Shown piece after piece: positions 62,307 through 64,000 of a DNA stretch of 64,000 nucleotides. Source of the DNA: Schistocerca nitens (lineage: Eukaryota > Arthropoda > Insecta > Orthoptera > Acrididae); assembly GCF_023898315.1 (NCBI RefSeq), contig NC_064616.1, positions 706,333,389 through 706,397,388 of the forward strand, written 5' to 3'. Position 1 is the stretch's first letter; each line of letters starts with the position of its first letter. The notes below the pieces were generated by a model, which was not told the DNA's origin, made no database searches, and saw only the letters and a program-made list of their open reading frames with translations. Both the position numbers and the translations under genes were made by a program.

Positions 62307-63431
62307 CAAGGGAACCTCCCGATCGCACCCCCCTCAGATTTAGTTATAAGTTGGCACAGTTGATAGGCCTTGAAAAAATGAACACAGATCAATCGAGAAA
62401 ACAGGAAGAAGTTGTGTGGAACTATGAAAAAATAAGCAAAATATAAACTGAGTAGTCCATGGGCTTCATAGGCCACATCAAGGATAATGTGAGGTCAGGA
62501 GCGCCGTGGTCCCGTGGTTAGCGTGAGCAGCTGCAGAACGAGAAGTCCTTGGTTCAAGTCTTCCCTTGAATGAAAAGTTAAAATTTTTATTTTCAGACAA
62601 TTATCAGAGTTCATGGACTCACACATAATCAGCTTCGCTCTCCAAAATTCCACGACATGTTCAGATTTGCTTGGACATATGCAGGATTTGACGGTCTACA
62701 CACGGAAAAATTTGAAAACGTTAAAAACATGTTTTGACAGAGCACAGAGGAAACTGTGCGACTGTCAAACTGTTGCATTCATTTGTTGCAGTTTATGTAA
62801 CACACTCTTATGTTTTCATCACTTTTTTGGGAGTGATTATCAAATCCACAAGAAAACCTAAATCGAGCAAGGTAGAAGAATCCTTTTACTCATTCGCCAA
62901 GTGTACAAGTTAGGTGGGTCGACAACATATTCCTGTCATGTGATGCACATGCCGTCACCAGTGTCGCATAGAATATATCAGACGTGTTTTACTGGATCAA
63001 ATGTTTTCGGTTCCCATTGTAGAGACACGTCCTTTCGTCTACTAATCGCACGGTTTTGCGGTGCAGTCGCAAAACACAGACACTAAACGTATTACAGTGA
63101 ACATAGACGTCAATGAACGAGCGGACAGATCATAACTTTGCAAAAATAAAGTAAGTAAACATCTCGCTCGAGAGAAGACTTGAACCAAGGACCTCTCGCT
63201 CCGCAGCTGCTCACGAAACCAAGGGACCACGGCGCTCCTGTGCTGACATCATCCTTGATGTTGCCTATCTTGCCCATGGACTACTCAGTTTGTATATTTT
63301 GCTTATTTTTTCATAGTTGTACACAACTTCTTCCTGTTTTCTCAATTGATCTGTGTTCAGTTTTTCACGGCCTATCCACTGTGCCAAATTATAACTAAAT
63401 CTGAGGGGGGTGCGATGGGGAGGTTCCCTTG
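62307..63431. mobile_element. Harbinger-like MITE with long inverted repeats
   Basis: The element starts CAAGGGAACCTCCC and ends with the reverse complement. It is flanked by TTA on both sides (62304-62306 and 63432-63434), a 3-bp duplication of the PIF/Harbinger TWA type. Inverted repeats extend about 260 bp inward, including GGAGCGCCGTGGTCCCGTGG / CCAAGGGACCACGGCGCTCC. Each arm contains a tRNA-like GTGGTTAGCGTGAGC..GGTTCAAGTC segment. The centre has no long coding frame. I recognise this as a very abundant locust repeat (memory). Confidence 0.85.
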
Positions 63432-64000
63432 TTAGCAAAAGTGACGATGAAGTACTTTAATTACTTTATAAAATTAAACTGTGGTGAGTCGATCATCTCT
63501 TCCCACATTATGATTTTAATTAGTCTGCTGCTACGATTTTGGATTCAACTGTGTATTATTCATGTCCTGCGGCAGCCATAAATCTATTTGTATCTATTTC
63601 TGCAAGCCATCCTGAGTGGAAACATACAAATTGATAATACAGAATTGATTTCATTTTTTTTTCTGTTGGTTCCATTGGTTATCAAAGTGAAAAAGAATTG
63701 TGATGTTTTGTTGATCTTTAAATGTGTCATAAAACACACCACTAAGTAGTGGCATCTTCATTTGATGTTTATTCAACACAGGTATAGCTATTCAGCATTT
63801 ATTTATACATTTATTTGTTGGTACTCCAAAATGGAGGAAAATTGATTGTGGGTCAGGTCACATTCCAATTATTATAAGAAAACTTCCTTATTTAAATCTG
63901 ATTTTTACAGGCTAACAAAGAAATAAACCATTCCTGGGAAAACTAAAAGCTTACACATTTTATTTATTCTAAATATACACCTAATAACTGTTGTGCAGCT
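63432..64000. other. Intron/flank, no features seen
   Basis: AT-rich sequence to the right edge. Nothing recognised. Confidence 0.5.

Overview
The window is insect nuclear DNA. It is AT-rich, has long introns and is crowded with Tc1/mariner elements, LINE fragments, tRNA-derived SINEs, fold-back elements and microsatellites. The SINE tail and several other repeats look like ones I associate with grasshoppers and locusts (Schistocerca-like). That assignment rests on memory, not on a search.

One gene accounts for all the host coding sequence I can support. It lies on the minus strand and is the orthologue of Drosophila bent (bt), which encodes projectin, the insect twitchin-type giant muscle protein. 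I trace 25 exons, from 58129 down to 2444, totalling 3,212 coding bases (about 1,070 codons, roughly 6% of the span). They join in frame at every junction. Neither the start codon nor the kinase/C-terminal end is present, so the gene runs out of the window on both sides.

In transcript order (right to left) the layout is as follows. Three 39-45 nt micro-exons (58085-55875) repeat a basic R-P-G-x-V-L-type motif. Next comes a linker exon (52209-52356) that leads into an Ig domain (49763-49827, 49469-49646). Two charged linker exons follow (46787-46923, 46072-46209). Three 90-96 nt exons (44286, 42644, 30992) each carry an RR-x-SLxxLIxDWP linker. Five consecutive Ig domains occupy 25081 to 11369. 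Then come two fibronectin type III domains (10880-9369 and 9272-6325), and the first half of the Ig domain that completes a Fn3-Fn3-Ig core module (2594-2444). Most Ig and Fn3 domains are encoded by two exons. Two introns start with GC instead of GT.

The introns hold the mobile DNA. Main items: a terminal-inverted-repeat MITE (642-908); a Tc1-like element whose transposase has a single premature stop (4411-5832); a second Tc1-like element carrying a nested SINE (about 13023-14223); LINE fragments (7955, 14700, 17089, 22560, 28250); a Tc1-derived fold-back split by a solo LTR (25996-27804); a third Tc1-like element with a nested SINE (33292-34897); a 2.3 kb fold-back element carrying two divergent copies of one coding fragment (37480-39795); a short fold-back (54437-54768); a degenerate mariner (59813-60698); and a Harbinger-like MITE with 3-bp target duplications (62307-63431).

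I found no CRISPR array, rRNA gene, functional tRNA gene, promoter or second host gene. I see no convincing new biological system. The most interesting items are the repeated small linker exons of the projectin gene, the two GC-AG introns, the two large inverted-repeat elements, and an exact 134-bp duplication flanking one exon.
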